Positions 1-8,847 of a DNA stretch of 20,518 nt are shown here, piece after piece (position 1 is the stretch's first letter; every line of letters starts with the position of its first letter). This stretch comes from Salisapilia sapeloensis. Its lineage: Eukaryota > Oomycota > Peronosporomycetes > Peronosporales > Salisapiliaceae. The position numbers were made by a program, and so were the translations under genes. The stretch covers positions 1-20,518 of the forward strand of contig JAADVB010000299.1 in NCBI GenBank assembly GCA_023334545.1, given 5' to 3'. The notes beneath the pieces were generated by a model. It was not told the DNA's origin. It ran no database searches and saw only the letters and a list, made by a program, of their open reading frames with translations.

Positions 1-2
1 GC

Positions 3-142
3 CCGAGTGCTTTCATTCGGTCGAGAAACTAGACTCGAGGAAGATTCTGGGCCGCATGCCGCCGTTCCTCTGCGTGCACCACCTGATTTATGTCCACGTC
101 TCGCTGCTCTACACCGCTGCCAAACCCGGAAAGCAAATCTGA
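3..142 (+). CDS. Possible 3' end of a gene cut by the window edge
   Basis: A frame open from the window edge encodes about 45 codons ending at TGA 140-142. The tail contains CVHHLIYVHVSLLYTAAKPG and then stops. The composition (CTC, CTG and GTC codons, an amphipathic hydrophobic stretch) looks more like protein than the arginine-rich reading of the neighbouring frame that runs from 7 to 210. No family is recognised. The rest of the gene lies outside the window, so this could also be chance. It is listed because an edge ORF is easily lost. Confidence 0.3.
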   Translation, partial: ECFHSVEKLDSRKILGRMPPFLCVHHLIYVHVSLLYTAAKPGKQI

Positions 143-423
143 TTGGACTTCATGCATCCATGGCGCCGTGTAAACATTCACTCGGTATGGTAGCCAGGCG
201 CGAAGAGTAAGCGGTAGAGCAGAGTATGACTGAATAACTCATAGCTGCTCATCAAAGCGTTTGCAAGTTGCCTTGATGTGATTGGTCTAAAATAAGAGGA
301 TTTTTGATACAGACTCAGACGATGGAAATGTTGGATCTAATTTCACTAGCTAAGTGTGTATAGCGTCCAGTATATATGAAAGACACCTAACGTTCGATCT
401 TGATCCGAAGATCGCTCATCTTG

Positions 424-439
424 CCTCATTTCCAAATTT
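424..439 (+). promoter_or_regulatory. Oomycete initiator-like core promoter of the first Pmp3 gene
   Basis: CCTCATTTCCAAATTT matches the oomycete Inr consensus GCTCATTYYNCAWTTT at 14 of 16 positions and lies 16 nt before the ATG at 456. This predicts a very short 5' leader. Confidence 0.6.
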
Positions 440-455
440 CCATCAAAAAGACAAG

Positions 456-629
456 ATGCCAGTTACGTGCGGAGACATCCCGAGACTCATCTGTAGTGTC
501 ATCATCCCTCCGATCGGAGTCTTCTTCGAGGTTGGCTGCAACAAGGACCTCGCCATCAACATCTTGTTGACCATCCTTGGATACATTCCTGGACTCATCC
601 ACGCAGTCTATATACTGGTGGAGCATTAG
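456..629 (+). CDS. PMP3: Pmp3/UPF0057 plasma-membrane proteolipid, intronless copy
   Basis: Small hydrophobic protein of 57 residues. The family (yeast Pmp3, plant RCI2) sits in the plasma membrane with two transmembrane helices and affects membrane potential and salt or cold tolerance. The sequence shows the family signature: a first helix with IIPPIGVFFEVGCNKDLAIN, then LLTILGYIPGLIHAVYIL as the second helix, ending in VEH. The length is normal for the family. The reading frame stays open upstream to about 354, but the ATG at 456 is chosen because it fits the family start (MPVTCGDIPR) and follows an Inr element. It is followed 224 bp later by a second, diverged Pmp3 gene on the same strand, so the pair is probably a tandem duplication. 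Confidence 0.88.
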   Translation: MPVTCGDIPRLICSVIIPPIGVFFEVGCNKDLAINILLTILGYIPGLIHAVYILVEH

Positions 630-810
630 CGCATCTTTGACCAGCGTAGCTGCGCCTGCCGGACTGACTTTTTGTAATGAGACGCGAGCTTTGAATCGAT
701 TCCTCGTTTTCCCTTTATAAACCCTTTGGTGAATAATATAAATACGCTTCGTATTTGTCGCTCCAATCCCCTTGTCTTTGCGTTGAACGCGGATGGATAT
801 TGACACATTT

Positions 811-826
811 CCTCATTCTGCGCCCG
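811..826 (+). promoter_or_regulatory. Oomycete initiator-like element of the second Pmp3 gene
   Basis: CCTCATTCTGCGCCCG keeps the Inr half (CTCATTCTGC) of the oomycete consensus and loses the CAWTTT half. It is 28 nt before the ATG at 854. Confidence 0.4.
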
Positions 827-853
827 CACCCAACGCTCACAACAGCGAAAGCG

Positions 854-1199
854 ATGGCTCAACGGTATGACAACCCGCACTATTGGGAAGAAGGCAGGAA
901 TGCATTGCCGACGGGAGAACCATATATTCCCCTGGTAGAGCACCCAGTGATCCGGGAAGAAGCGACAGATCGCAGCTGCAGGAAATGCGTGCATGCGCTG
1001 TGCTCCGTGGCACTCCCTCCCTTGGGCGTCCTATTGCACTCTGGAATCAACAAGGACTTCATTATTAGCTGTCTACTAACGATCTTAGGGTGAGAGAATA
1101 TGACTTCGTTGAACTGGAAGTAGTTCGTAAAGCTTAACTTACATGCGTAGGTATGTTCCTGGGGTGATCCATGCCATTTGGCTCATCTGTTCATATTAA
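854..1199 (+). CDS. PMP3: Pmp3/UPF0057 proteolipid with N-terminal extension, two exons
   Basis: Exons 854-1089 and 1151-1199 give 94 residues. The 61-nt intron (1090-1150) begins GTGAGA, has a CTTAAC branch-like site near 1133-1138 and ends CGTAG. Splicing restores the Pmp3 core that the unspliced frame truncates: LPPLGVLLHSGINKDF, then CLLTILG joined to YVPGVIHAIWLICSY. Residues 1-44 are an unusual hydrophilic extension (starts MAQRYDNPHYWEE, contains proline and acidic residues) absent from the upstream paralogue at 456-629. That paralogue has no intron at the corresponding ILG/Y position. The extension would lie before the first membrane helix. An in-frame upstream start at 755 exists but is less likely, because an Inr-like element lies at 811. 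Family membership is sure; the exact start is less so. Confidence 0.82.
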
Positions 1200-1244
1200 G
1201 CTGATAGGAAGCGTACTGGTGTAGCTTTGTGGTAGCCGAACAGG

Positions 1245-1250
1245 AATAAA
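1245..1250 (+). terminator. Candidate polyadenylation hexamer AATAAA
   Basis: AATAAA lies 46 nt after the stop codon of the second Pmp3 gene, on the same strand. It is only a candidate, since oomycete poly(A) signals are weakly defined. Confidence 0.35.
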
Positions 1251-3184
1251 AGAATCTTGATGGAACGAGTATTTGTTTTGTCCATGCTAGCGTACATCCA
1301 TGCAAGCTAAGTTTAACAGATCGTTCGAACTCACATGTACGCGTATATGTCTTATAAAATCACGTGCAGGGTGTAATTTCTGATCAGTTGACCTCAATCC
1401 ATTTCCATCCATGTAGCGAGTATCAGTTCTGCCGATGTGCAATGAAGTGAAAATGCTCGGCTCTTGCCGTGTACCTGATTCAGACGCATGTAAATAGCTA
1501 ATTGTGGATATTTCTCTCCATCCTTGGCTACGCTTTATCGTTACAATAGAAGTAAAGTTAGCAAGGGGATGTTGTGGTAACCGATCCTGATTTGCCATCA
1601 ACACAAAAAGAAAATACAGTTTCAGCAACAACCTGAACAAAACAAGTAGAGTAATTGATCAAGAAAACGACAGGGCCGTATTCTCAAAAGACACTTCTTT
1701 ATGGAAGGTTGAGCAGAACTCAGGTGTAGATTTGGATACGTGAGACCAGGATCAATGCAAATTTCTATTGAACATCCAATTGAAGGGTTGCTGATTCATT
1801 TTTTGCCTTCCTTCCAAAGAGCATACTGTCTCATCCTTGTCATCTATCCTAAGTCGATGAAAGTCTTACAACCATGGCTCGTTGCCAAGCGTCTAGTTTC
1901 CCTTTTGATTTAAAAGCCGCGATGCAACATTAGCCAATTCGGGTAGTACTTTGATTAGGCTGACAACATCGGCACAGCTTACAAGGTAATCGCCCATGTT
2001 TTCAATCGCAGCACCAAGACATTTTGAATCTAAAGTCAAAGATCAAGATTCACATTTTGGATTTATAGAGGTACAGTGGGCTTTGCTCGTGGATCAAGCG
2101 CACTGGTCTGGCTACTCATCTATGCTCTAGCATTCCAATCAAGCTGTACCTGGACGAGTACTATTAGTGCGTCGATTACCTACTTATATTCGTCAAGACG
2201 AATTGCCAAGTAGTCCAATTGCATATGGAAGGTGAAGACGCTGTTAGAACGCGTCAAGCAGAAACGGGTACATTGCATGCATAAATAGTTACGCCAACTG
2301 AATTCTATTGGGGTACTTTTTGCTTCATCTGTAACTGATTTCCACTGATCTCAAGCGAATGTGCTTGGTTGATACCACGGCCAAATCAACGCCGTACAAT
2401 AAAAAGACTAGGAGTCAAGTCCTGCACATGAAACACAAGAAGTTGCTTCATGATCGTATAGATTTCGTAGTTCCAGTACTAGACAATAACACTTAATGCT
2501 TGCTCTGGGTCTTGGCGAAGAGACCTGAGCATGGAAACCGGTGCTTGCGTAGAATGATCCTGGCGGTCGTGCCATACTCAGAATCGAGTTGCTTACGGTG
2601 TACCTGGAACCTTGGTTCCATACGAATAAACTCATCGTAAATTTTGCTTCCTCCGAAGATGAATACAGCTCTACGACGTCATTGCGATCAGTCGTGCAGC
2701 TCAAGAAAACCTACTTCAATCCCGCTCAGAAATCCAGGTCGATTCGCAGCCATGCGTATCCAGAAATCCAGAAAGTAGGATAGAACCCAGATATGTTTGA
2801 CGAAAGAAATCAAGCCATGGCAGGTCGAAGAACATGCTCTCAACGCGTATCCGAGTCCGACCAGCAGCTACCTCCGACCACGCCATCGCATATAGAAAAT
2901 CCCCCCTTCACTGTCGCATGTTGCAATGGGTATGCATTATATTCATCCGTGGAAATCTTCCACCGCAAGCTAATCAGATTCGGCTTTTTCATCTCCCGCA
3001 GGAGTGCTGTACAGCGCAAGACTTGGCGTCAAGTAGAACAAGCGCACCGTGGCGATCCCGGATAGAAATTAGCGCTTGGGATCTGCTAGAGCGACCATGT
3101 GGTCACGTCACCGAAGACAGCTTGACCTTCCTCATTACATACTGTGGCTTAATCAGAAACAAAGCGGATGTCTGGTAGGGAGGT
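1251..3184. other. Gene-poor intergenic region of about 1.9 kb
   Basis: No convincing gene is seen. Short open frames occur at 1287-1640 (-), 2408-2704 (-), 2589-2783 (+) and 2793-3178 (+). None shows a recognisable domain, a conserved motif or an Inr near its start, and the + frames around 2800-3180 overlap each other. Base composition is AT-richer than the flanking genes. No terminal repeats or transposase-like reading frame were found by eye. The frame at 1287-1640 starts with a hydrophobic stretch that could mimic a signal peptide, but it lacks further support. Confidence 0.5.
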
Positions 3185-3200
3185 GCTCACTCTTTGATTT
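3185..3200 (+). promoter_or_regulatory. Oomycete initiator-like core promoter of the elicitin-like gene
   Basis: GCTCACTCTTTGATTT matches the consensus GCTCATTYYNCAWTTT at 13 of 16 positions, 23 nt before the ATG at 3224. Confidence 0.65.
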
Positions 3201-3223
3201 GAGCTCTCACGCTAACGTCCAAC

Positions 3224-3742
3224 ATGTTCGCCAAGACCTTCCTCCTCGCTGCCGCCATGGCCGTTGCCTCCGTGTCCGCCGACACCTGTGACGTTGCCGC
3301 CCTCACGCCTTTGCTCTCGAACGAGAACTACGACAAGTGCGCCACGGACTCGGGCGGATACGCCTTCACGTCCGGCAAGGTCCCGACGGACGACCAGGCC
3401 GAAGCCATGTGCGAGTCAGACGCTTGCAAGAAGATGCTCTCGGACGTCGGTGAAATGGACTTGGACCCGGACTGTGAGATCCCGCTCGGCGACGGACAGA
3501 CCAACCTCCAGACGGACATCATCGACAAGGTGACGGCTGCCTGCGGCGGTGACGCCCCGGCTGAGGAATCTCCTGCCGAGGAGGCCCCTGCCAAGGAGGA
3601 GGAATCCCCTGCCGCCACGACTGCCGCTGCTGAGACCGAGGCCCCTGCTGCCGAGGAAGACAAGCCGGCCGCGACCCCTGCGTCGACCCCGGCCTCCACT
3701 TCCGGCGGAGAAGCCCCGACGTCTACGCACGCCGCGTGCTAA
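3224..3742 (+). CDS. Secreted elicitin-like protein (ELL) with Ala/Pro/Glu/Thr-rich tail
   Basis: 172 residues, intronless. A signal peptide (about residues 1-19, MFAKTFLLAAAMAVASVSA) is followed by an elicitin domain with six cysteines at 22, 39, 63, 68, 84 and 107. Elicitins are small secreted oomycete proteins that bind and shuttle sterols and can be recognised by plants. The spacing is C-X16-C-X23-C-X4-C-X15-C-X22-C. Canonical ELI-1 elicitins have about X23 in the first interval, so the first loop is short and this belongs with the elicitin-like (ELL) group. Residues 108-172 are a low-complexity tail of APAEES-like repeats and then Thr/Ser/Pro, typical of an O-glycosylated wall-associated stalk. 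It ends THAAC and has no hydrophobic C-terminal segment, so a GPI anchor is unlikely. Codons are strongly GC-ending. Confidence 0.92.
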   Translation: MFAKTFLLAAAMAVASVSADTCDVAALTPLLSNENYDKCATDSGGYAFTSGKVPTDDQAEAMCESDACKKMLSDVGEMDLDPDCEIPLGDGQTNLQTDIIDKVTAACGGDAPAEESPAEEAPAKEEESPAATTAAAETEAPAAEEDKPAATPASTPASTSGGEAPTSTHAAC

Positions 3743-4073
3743 GTCGACGTAGTCAGCATCCAGCTCTTGGATTTTGATACGCAGGAAATAAGAGATGGAT
3801 CCTTTTACTAAAGAAAGTATGCTTTGAATATGGTTTTTCGCCTTATGTCCTTTTCGACTAATGCATCTCAAGCAGTTAGTGGTTTGTGGTACACATGTAG
3901 CGCAGCACTTCTTGGAAGATAGTAGCCAGGTAGATAGACAAGAGATCATATTGGACGACCAACACTCCGAGGGGCGAAGGTCGTCGAGTAGTGTCAGTAG
4001 GAGTGGTATCAGACAAGGGATTTGCATGCCCGCCCGATCACACTGGAGAAGTGCTTATCTCCTAAAATTTAGA

Positions 4074-5783
4074 ATGCGTTCGTTCTTGCTACTTGCCTCT
4101 GTCTTGATGGCTGTGGCCTATGGACGTCTGATACCCGTGCGATCTAATCACTATCAGACGCTTGCGAGTGAGGTGGATGCCAAGAACAGAGCGGAGGGAG
4201 ACGCGTTTGATAAGCTCATTCAAAAGTACATGAACGACGGTCATTTTCCTAGATACGGACGTTCACAGGAGCAAAAGGTGTCGGAAGCACATGGGTTCCT
4301 GAAGCGGGAAGTTTTCAAAAGCGGAATCGTTGGTCTTAGCGCTAGTATCGTCGATCAAGGTGATGTCGTGCTAAGCCGTGGATATGGCCTGCTCGAGTCA
4401 GGGAACCCAACTAGTCAAGTACACAGCACTTCTCTTTTTCAGATCGGATCACTCACGAAAACGTTCGTGACGTTGGGTATTGGGCTTTTAGTCGATGAAG
4501 GTCGAGTCCAATGGACCGATCGAGTCAAGCGTCACTACCCGGAGTTGGCTCTCCATGATCCCTACGTCGAAGAGCACTTGACGATCGGAGACTTGTTATC
4601 GATGAATTCCGGACTAGATGAGTCCGCTGACGTCCCTCGGACCGTAGGTTTCTACGATCCGATAGAAGAACGAGTGGCCCATCTTCGATACCTAAAGCCA
4701 AACCGTTCTCTTCGGGAGGAATATGCGTATGCGAACATCAACTTTGAGATACTCGGCATGGTCATCCAGTCTGTCACTGGCCTCATGTGGCATGAGTTTC
4801 TCCAAGAACATGTCTTTCAGCCTCTGAATATGACCAGGACGTTCGGAGCAGCCTCTCAGGTTCCACATGACCCAGACATGAGCCACGGACACTTTGTTTG
4901 TGGAGACAGTCTCCAAGGTCCGTATCACTTGGTGAAAAGCAACGAGGCCGAGTTGAACGCCGGTCACCAAGCGCCGTATGAGGCCGCAGGGTCCATCGTT
5001 TCCAGTGCAGACGACATGGCCAAACTATTGCAGACGGTCTTATCCAAAGGACAAAACCTCTTTTCCACTCCATCGATCATTAATTCCATGATCACAGGCA
5101 AATGTCCTGTTGATCAGGCAACGTACCAAGCATTCCTGACGACTGGTCACCACTACAATCCGGACGGCAATACGCTCGCAGCTGGGTACGGACTCGACTT
5201 TGTCACCCACGGCATGTGGGGCCACGACTACGTGGAGAAATTGGGGGACACTGCTGTCCACGCCACTAGAAGCGGCTTGAGTCTGACGCAGCAAGTGGGT
5301 GTCGTCTTGACGTCTAATACACATCTCCCGTCTCCCATGGCTTCTGCCTTGCTAGATCATATGCGTAGCTACGTCATGGGCATCTTCCTAGATGTCCCTA
5401 AGGCTATCTTGGACGGAGAGTATAAACGATGGCGAGAAGAAGACGTCCTCCAGCCTCCATACCCTGGCGTAGACGTCTGCGGTCTACGCTTCTGGAGGCC
5501 AACGAAGGTGGAGATGAGTCTTGACGAGATGAACAAGTACGTTGGTACGTACTATGCAGTGCACTCCCGAGGGTTCTTCGGCCGCTTTGATATTGAGGTA
5601 CAAGACAATAGGCTCTTGATGGCGTATGGACATGTCCACCAGCCTCTACGACGCATCCAGTTGAAATCACAGGATGGAGTAGTGTTTCTGTGGGAAGGCA
5701 GTCATCCGATGCTAGTGTTCATGACTCGAGACAAGGACAAGATGGTAGCCACAGTCCTGGAGACGTCTTTCAAACAGCAATAA
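4074..5783 (+). CDS. Secreted beta-lactamase-fold serine hydrolase
   Basis: 569 residues from the ATG at 4074, which begins a clear signal peptide (MRSFLLLASVLMAVAYG). The frame is open back to 3861, but that extension is hydrophilic and would bury the signal. The protein belongs to the beta-lactamase-related (class C/penicillin-binding-protein/LACTB type) superfamily. The SxxK nucleophile motif is S126-L-T-K129 (context FQIGSLTKTFVTLG) and the YxN motif is Y219-A-N221. The segment around AAGSIVSSADDMAKLL is typical of the family. The third motif, normally H-x-G or KTG, appears degenerate as HATRSG at 396-401. A C-terminal region (MNKYVGTYYAVHSRGFFGRF) resembles the lipocalin-like domain that follows such hydrolases. 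The substrate is unknown; eukaryotic members are mostly esterases or peptidases, not antibiotic-resistance enzymes. It converges on the CLPTM1L gene with 5 nt between stop codons. Confidence 0.87.
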   Translation: MRSFLLLASVLMAVAYGRLIPVRSNHYQTLASEVDAKNRAEGDAFDKLIQKYMNDGHFPRYGRSQEQKVSEAHGFLKREVFKSGIVGLSASIVDQGDVVLSRGYGLLESGNPTSQVHSTSLFQIGSLTKTFVTLGIGLLVDEGRVQWTDRVKRHYPELALHDPYVEEHLTIGDLLSMNSGLDESADVPRTVGFYDPIEERVAHLRYLKPNRSLREEYAYANINFEILGMVIQSVTGLMWHEFLQEHVFQPLNMTRTFGAASQVPHDPDMSHGHFVCGDSLQGPYHLVKSNEAELNAGHQAPYEAAGSIVSSADDMAKLLQTVLSKGQNLFSTPSIINSMITGKCPVDQATYQAFLTTGHHYNPDGNTLAAGYGLDFVTHGMWGHDYVEKLGDTAVHATRSGLSLTQQVGVVLTSNTHLPSPMASALLDHMRSYVMGIFLDVPKAILDGEYKRWREEDVLQPPYPGVDVCGLRFWRPTKVEMSLDEMNKYVGTYYAVHSRGFFGRFDIEVQDNRLLMAYGHVHQPLRRIQLKSQDGVVFLWEGSHPMLVFMTRDKDKMVATVLETSFKQQ

Positions 5784-5793
5784 AGCCTTTATT
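5779..5793. terminator. Two opposed AATAAA hexamers overlapping the stop codons of convergent genes
   Basis: On the + strand AATAAA (5779-5784) contains the hydrolase stop TAA (5781-5783). On the - strand AATAAA (5793 to 5788) contains the CLPTM1L stop TAA (5791 to 5789). If these are poly(A) signals, both mRNAs must end inside the opposite gene. Confidence 0.4.
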
Positions 5794-7700
5794 CTTCTTT
5801 TTGTTTACCATAGTCCTCGTCGTCCGTCCGCTCCGTGTCGATCGGGTAGATCCACCGCTGGTAGCAATAGATGACGAATACGACGTCGTCTCGGAAGCAA
5901 CTGATCCGGTGCATGGTCGGCATCGGCATGACAAACGCGAAGAGGTCATCGATAAAGGTGTTCAGGGCGCGGTAGATGAGGTACCGCCATGGCAAGTGTG
6001 CGACGCTCTTCAGGCGATAGTTGATGATCAGCTGAGGCGTCATCATGGCAAAGCCGAGGGCATACACTGCGCTCGTGAGGGACTGGATGACCCAGCTGTA
6101 CCATCCCTTCTGTGCTTCATACGTCAACGTGTAGATCGCATATCCAAGAACGAGAGGCAGGAGGATTCGGAGGAGATGGGAGGTAGCAAACTTGTCGACC
6201 TCATGCGTCTTCTGTAGACTGTCCGACTGAGCACTGGCGGCGGAGGCAGTATGGACCTTCCATAGCTTCCACACGAGGAGCAGGCAGCTGAAGAAGGACG
6301 GAGCGAGGATAAGGAGCGTCGTCTGCTCCTCCATGAGGTAGAGCAGGACGACGACTTCGCAGACGAGGTTGATGAAGAGGACGCGGAAGGAGACGCCGAC
6401 CATGTCGTCTCCAGCCTTCTTCTGTCTCCAGAAGGAAATGTCACTTTTGAAGGCGAGCCAGTCGAAGAGGACGTGGAGCATACTGACGACGCCGGTGACG
6501 ACGACCAGTAGCCAGTGCGTGTCGCTGACCATGGCACGCAGCATTTCCATGTCGTCACTCGCGCCTGCAGCTGTGCTGAGCGCTGTGGCGGCCGTGAGCA
6601 TGAGCTGCCACCTCGCAAACGTCATCATCCCTAGGTTTAGCTCTAGTGTAAGGCTGTCGGTCGAGTCCATGTCGATCTTCTGGAGCTTGCTCTTGGTGAG
6701 TGCGAGGTCGTCGATAAAGACAGGAGGGAGGTAGACGATCTTGTTTTGAGCAGGCTGCTCGAAGCGAAGGTAGTTGTACGCTAGAGGAGGGAACTCTTGG
6801 TATGGAAACTTGGTAAAGTCCGACACGATCCGGACTTTCAAGGCAGGTTTCCACAGGGCTACGTATGTACTGGAAGGAGTCGAATCGTTGGTTACGCTTG
6901 GAGATGGATCTAGTAAGAAGTGCTTTTCAGCAGAAAAGTGGGGAGGAGCGAACTGGATGAGCTCAATGCGGTTGGCGACTGTCCTCAGAGACCGATAGTG
7001 ACGATGTCCTGGGACGGGCGTATAGCCATTTTGCGTCGCGTGGACATGGAGATAGACACTTTGGTTTTGACGAAGGAAGGCAAAGACAGATGTGTGCGTT
7101 TCTGGCGTGAGCTGGATGACCTCTGTCTTGGTGTCGAGGACAGTCGGGGAGAAGGGCGTGGGCGTGAAGTTGGCAATAAGAGTAGCTTTTTCAAAGTCTG
7201 TCTTTGCGTTCCAAGTAGCATTGGGAGAAATGTAGCATTCTGTATAAAACGATGCTTCAGGTTCCCAGTACTGATCGACCGTCGGCCCGGACGTGTCCTG
7301 GAAGCTCGGATAGCCAATGCGATAGAGCTGCGAGGCCGTCAAGTACAAATACAGTGCCTAGTTTCATACAATTGATGTCAGTCACGTAGATAGAAATTGA
7401 CCTTGCATTTAAACGGTACAAAGAATAGGAAAGAGAGTGATGTGAAGTTGACATAGTCCGTGAATCGGCCTGCCATGGCTCGACGTGTCCACGAGGCTCG
7501 AGTCTGGCTTGACAAAGGTATCTCGTCGATCCAACGTGTGATTGGCTGTAAATACAAATTATTATCCAATGAATTGGCAGGAGGTAGTCACCAACCAAAC
7601 AAGTAACTTGGACCAGCAGCAGCAATGACGATGCGACTTGGCCGACGGTTACTACCTTCCACAGCAACGAATGTGGCTGCGGATGCCTCCACAGCTCCAT
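5789..7700 (-). CDS. CLPTM1L: CLPTM1L-like multi-pass membrane protein (CLPTM1 family), three exons
   Basis: Proposed exons on the - strand are 7700-7596, 7545-7402 and 7357-5789, giving 605 residues. Introns are 50 nt (7595-7546) and 44 nt (7401-7358), the latter with a CTGAC branch-like site. Exon 3 is unmistakably CLPTM1 family. It has YLPPVFIDDLAL, then LFDWLAFKSDISFWRQKK, WYSWVIQSLTSAVYALGF, and the C-terminal block SVAHLPWRYLIYRALNTF, IDDLFAFV and FRDDVVFVIYCYQRW at about 530-590. The match is closer to CLPTM1L, reported as an ER lipid scramblase for a GPI-anchor precursor, than to CLPTM1. Exon 1 supplies an N-terminal membrane anchor (LLWKVVTVGQVASSLLLLVQ), as in the family. Its donor (GTTGGT) is weak. 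An alternative start is the ATG at 7476, in an ideal Kozak context (GCCATGG), but that form would lack the anchor. Confidence 0.85.
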
Positions 7701-8798
7701 TGGACCTAATCAAGCAGCATGACAGGTTCTTCTGTGATGCGATGGAGCTCATTCCTCAGGACCTCTACTTTCCATCCGAACCAGAGGATAATTATGCCAA
7801 GCACAAGCCCAAGAAGGCAGGAAAAAAGTACCACAAGGTATGCTCCGTCATGTTTATTATACCCGTCAAAATACTCATAGGAAGGATGCGTATTGCAGAT
7901 GATCATGGCGGAGAGCTACGTGCCATCGTCCAAGGAGCTGAAGCGAGGCAAATTCGCGCCTGAGAACCAGGTCTCGAACGAAGAGAAGCAGCAGCAGAAC
8001 AGTGAGCCAGTGGAAGTAGAGGAAGCTGCACCGCTGGAGCCAATGCCGAACTCTACGAATGCCAGTGTCGAGAGTCTTCGTGAACGCCTCGCGCAAAAAA
8101 TCCAGACGCTCCGAGAGCAGCGTCATGCAGACTCGAATGGTCCGAAGAAACGCAAGTTGGAGACTGACAAACCGACTGCTTCGAAGAAACCCAAGACAGG
8201 TCTGAAGCAGACGAATCGGCCGAAGACCCAGGCGTCCGAGTCGACCGCATCGGCAGGTGAAAAGGAAGAAAAGGAGGTGGCAACGGAGAATGGAAACTTG
8301 GGCAAGGAAGAGATCTCGTACGGAACGCTGACGCTAGGAGAAGAAGAATCCAAGACACCAGCCACCAAGACTCGGAATGGCCAGAAGATGCGTAGCCTAA
8401 AGAAACTGCTGCAGAAGGCCGAGAAGAACCAGGAGAAGCTGCAGAAGCTGAACGAGACGGAGGAAGGCAAGGCCAAAGTGCAGCAGGTGCAGTGGGACAA
8501 GGCGCTGCGTCAGGCCACGGGTGAGACGGTCAAGGACGACCCCAAGTTGATTAGTAAACAGATAAAGAAGAAGGTCAAGGCCAAGGAGAAGAGTCGAAAG
8601 AAGTGGGCCGAGCGTCTGCAGCAAAAGGACTCCAAGGACAAGGGAGGCAAGGACAAAGACAAAGGCGGCAGGTCCAAGAAGGGCACGGTATGATTTTTTA
8701 TATCCTAGTAAAACCATCGAAGAGACTGACGTGAATGGATGTAGCGCGCTGGCTTTGAAGGCAAGAAGGGAGAGCAGTTCCTGAATAAAAAGAAATAA
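7625..8798 (+). CDS. SURF6: SURF6/Rrp14 nucleolar ribosome-biogenesis protein, three exons
   Basis: Exons 7625-7837, 7899-8687 and 8745-8798 encode 351 residues. Introns are 61 nt (GTATGC..TTGCAG) and 57 nt (GTATGA..TGTAG, CTGAC branch-like site); both junctions are phase 0. SURF6/Rrp14 is a basic nucleolar protein needed for pre-rRNA processing and subunit assembly. The N-terminal module IKQHDRFFCDAMELIPQDLY is the conserved Surf6 start region. The middle is rich in Lys, Glu and Gln with nuclear-localisation-like KKRK and SKKPK clusters. The C-terminal third is a charged helix (SLKKLLQKAEKNQEKLQKLN, later QVQWDKALRQATGETVKDDP). Exon 3 supplies the family ending RAGFEGKKGEQFLNKKK. Its first exon appears to overlap CLPTM1L exon 1 on the other strand. 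The stop TAA lies within AATAAA (8794-8799). Confidence 0.88.
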
Positions 8799-8847
8799 AG
8801 AGCCGTGTATTGATCCACAACGTAGTTTCGTCTTGGTAGTGTAGGCG

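Noticed and set aside
426-994. Two long - strand frames opposite the Pmp3 genes
   Set aside because: They are antisense shadows of the Pmp3 exons with no family motif.
1316-1336. GTTCGAAC-containing stretch resembling a tRNA B box
   Set aside because: No cloverleaf or A box at the right distance.
1287-1640. 117-residue - strand frame with hydrophobic N-terminus, considered as a secreted effector
   Set aside because: No RxLR/EER, no initiator, no conserved motif, and AT-rich intergenic composition; it is likely chance.
2408-3178. Cluster of overlapping short frames, considered as a decayed gene or transposon fragment
   Set aside because: No recognisable domain, mutually overlapping frames and no terminal repeats.
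3328-4027. Long - strand frames opposite the elicitin-like gene
   Set aside because: They are Gly/Arg/Ser-rich mirror images of the Ala/Pro/Glu tail, typical of GC-rich antisense shadows.
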